Source of the DNA: an uncultured Christensenellaceae bacterium
Lineage (GTDB): Bacteria > Bacillota > Clostridia > Christensenellales > Borkfalkiaceae
Assembly (NCBI GenBank): GCA_910587365.1
Contig: CAJUKJ010000030.1
Coordinates: 1-8,026 of the forward strand
Length of the DNA stretch: 8,026 bases
Direction: 5' to 3'
In this document: piece after piece, positions 7,142 through 8,026 of the stretch
Layout of the letters: each line of letters opens with the position of its first letter
How positions within the stretch are numbered: the stretch's first letter is position 1
Notes under the pieces: model-generated
Told to the model about the DNA's origin: nothing
Seen by the model: only the letters and a program-made list of their open reading frames with translations
The model's database searches: none
Made by a program: the position numbers and the translations under genes

Positions 7142-8025
7142 GTTTGATACATTTCATTGTCTATAACATAATAAAAAAGGGTAAAAAAGAATTCGATAAA
7201 AACAATCCGCCCGATTATGTTTTAAGACGCGAGCAGGAAATACAGTCCCGTGCTCCGAAAAACGTAAAAGTAGAGCAAATCGCAAACGACGGGGTTAACG
7301 GAGAGTATCTTTCAAAAGGAAATAATCCCGAAGATAAGGTTTTAATGTATATTCACGGAGGCGGTTTTGTAGGAGGATCGCCTGCGGCAAGAAGGGCTTT
7401 TACGGGATATACGGCAAAGAAGCTCGGTTACAACGTTTATAGTATAGATTACCGTCTTGCGCCGGAATACGCTTTTCCTTTTGGTGCGGAAGACTGCCTG
7501 AAAGCTTATAAAATGCTTGTTGAAAAATACGGAGCAAGAAATATTTGTCTGATAGGCGAAAGCGCAGGCGGCAATCTCGTGCTGTCCGTAGCTTTGCAAG
7601 CAAAAGCGCAAGGAATAGAGCTTCCTACTTGTATCGTTGTGTTTTCGCCTACGCTGCAATATACCCGAATATTTCCTTCTTACAAAAACAATGCAAAAAC
7701 GGATTGTATGTTAGACATTACGTTTTTGGAAGAAGTAAAAACGACGTATCTCAAAACATTGGAAAACGAAACCAATCCGTACGCTGCTCCGCTTTATGGT
7801 GATTTTACGGGTTTCCCGCCGATTTATATCGCCGTATCGGATAGCGAATACCTGTACGATGATTCGTTGGAGTTTTATAAAAAACTGCAAACGTTAAACG
7901 TTACAAGTCAATTTGACGTTTATCACAAAAAGATGCACGCTTTTCAGGTAATACCTGTATTGCCCGAAGCGAAAAGAGCGCTTAAAAATGCAAAATCGTT
8001 TATCGATAAATACTTAAATCAGTGA
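7138..8025 (+). CDS. HSL-type alpha/beta hydrolase (carboxylesterase/deacetylase-like)
   Basis: This 295-residue enzyme belongs to the alpha/beta hydrolase-3 (hormone-sensitive lipase-like, family IV) group, which cleaves short-chain esters. Visible elements in order are the oxyanion-hole HGGG at 73-76, the downstream block YSIDYRLAPEYAFP (101-114), the nucleophile elbow GESAGG with Ser142, and His267 in MHAFQ. In the acid region (SDSEYLYDDS, 234-243) the residue aligning with the usual Asp of DPLRDE is Glu237; Asp235 is an alternative. There is no clear signal peptide, and the hydrophobic N-terminal stretch is too short for a membrane anchor. The start overlaps the GH78 stop (ATGA). Only a modest AGGGA at 7123-7127 precedes it, so translation probably depends on coupling. 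In this setting it may remove acetyl or other acyl groups from the glycoside before or after sugar cleavage (inference). The gene is complete, with its TGA one base before the window ends. Confidence 0.88.
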   Translation: MSLIHFIVYNIIKKGKKEFDKNNPPDYVLRREQEIQSRAPKNVKVEQIANDGVNGEYLSKGNNPEDKVLMYIHGGGFVGGSPAARRAFTGYTAKKLGYNVYSIDYRLAPEYAFPFGAEDCLKAYKMLVEKYGARNICLIGESAGGNLVLSVALQAKAQGIELPTCIVVFSPTLQYTRIFPSYKNNAKTDCMLDITFLEEVKTTYLKTLENETNPYAAPLYGDFTGFPPIYIAVSDSEYLYDDSLEFYKKLQTLNVTSQFDVYHKKMHAFQVIPVLPEAKRALKNAKSFIDKYLNQ

Positions 8026-8026
8026 T

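Noticed and set aside
7371..7376. AGGAGG inside the esterase gene as a possible internal ribosome binding site
   Set aside because: No ATG, GTG or TTG follows at usable spacing; it encodes the conserved stretch just after HGGG.

Overview
The window is one compact plus-strand gene cluster for taking up and breaking down a glycoside. It holds four complete genes with almost no space between them: a GPH-family sugar:cation symporter (157-2127), a glycoside hydrolase family 3 enzyme with reversed domain order (2127-4565), a glycoside hydrolase family 78 alpha-L-rhamnosidase (4598-7141) and an HSL-type alpha/beta hydrolase (7138-8025). The first 156 bases may carry the 3' end of a further upstream gene. 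I see no RNA gene, mobile element, CRISPR array, terminator or convincing promoter.

Layout and expression: the symporter stop overlaps the GH3 start by one base (TAATG). The GH3-GH78 gap is 32 bases and carries the GH78 Shine-Dalgarno sequence. The GH78 stop overlaps the esterase start by four bases (ATGA). The first three genes have strong AGGAGG-type ribosome binding sites. This looks like one operon with translational coupling. The promoter and any regulator probably lie outside the window, because neither is evident here.

How the genes fit together (inference): none of the three enzymes has a recognisable signal peptide, so degradation should be cytoplasmic, after the symporter has imported an intact glycoside. 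The hydrolase could remove acyl groups, the GH78 enzyme terminal alpha-L-rhamnose, and the GH3 enzyme a beta-linked glucose or similar sugar. Plausible substrates are small rhamnosylated plant glycosides (rutinoside- or neohesperidoside-type flavonoids, saponins) or rhamnose-bearing oligosaccharides. The sequence does not say which.

Organism: the composition is moderately AT-rich, with strong AGGAGG ribosome binding sites. The permuted GH3 type was described from Ruminococcus and Butyrivibrio, and the GPH symporter carries a long charged C-terminal tail. Together these suggest an anaerobic Firmicute of the Clostridia from a gut-like habitat. This is an inference; no marker gene is present to settle it.

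Every gene belongs to a known enzyme or transporter family, and I did not find a clearly new system. The less ordinary points are the domain-permuted GH3, the 160-residue charged tail on the transporter with an internal 33-bp repeat, a Glu at the expected catalytic-acid position of the esterase, and an unresolved open frame with repeat elements at the left edge.
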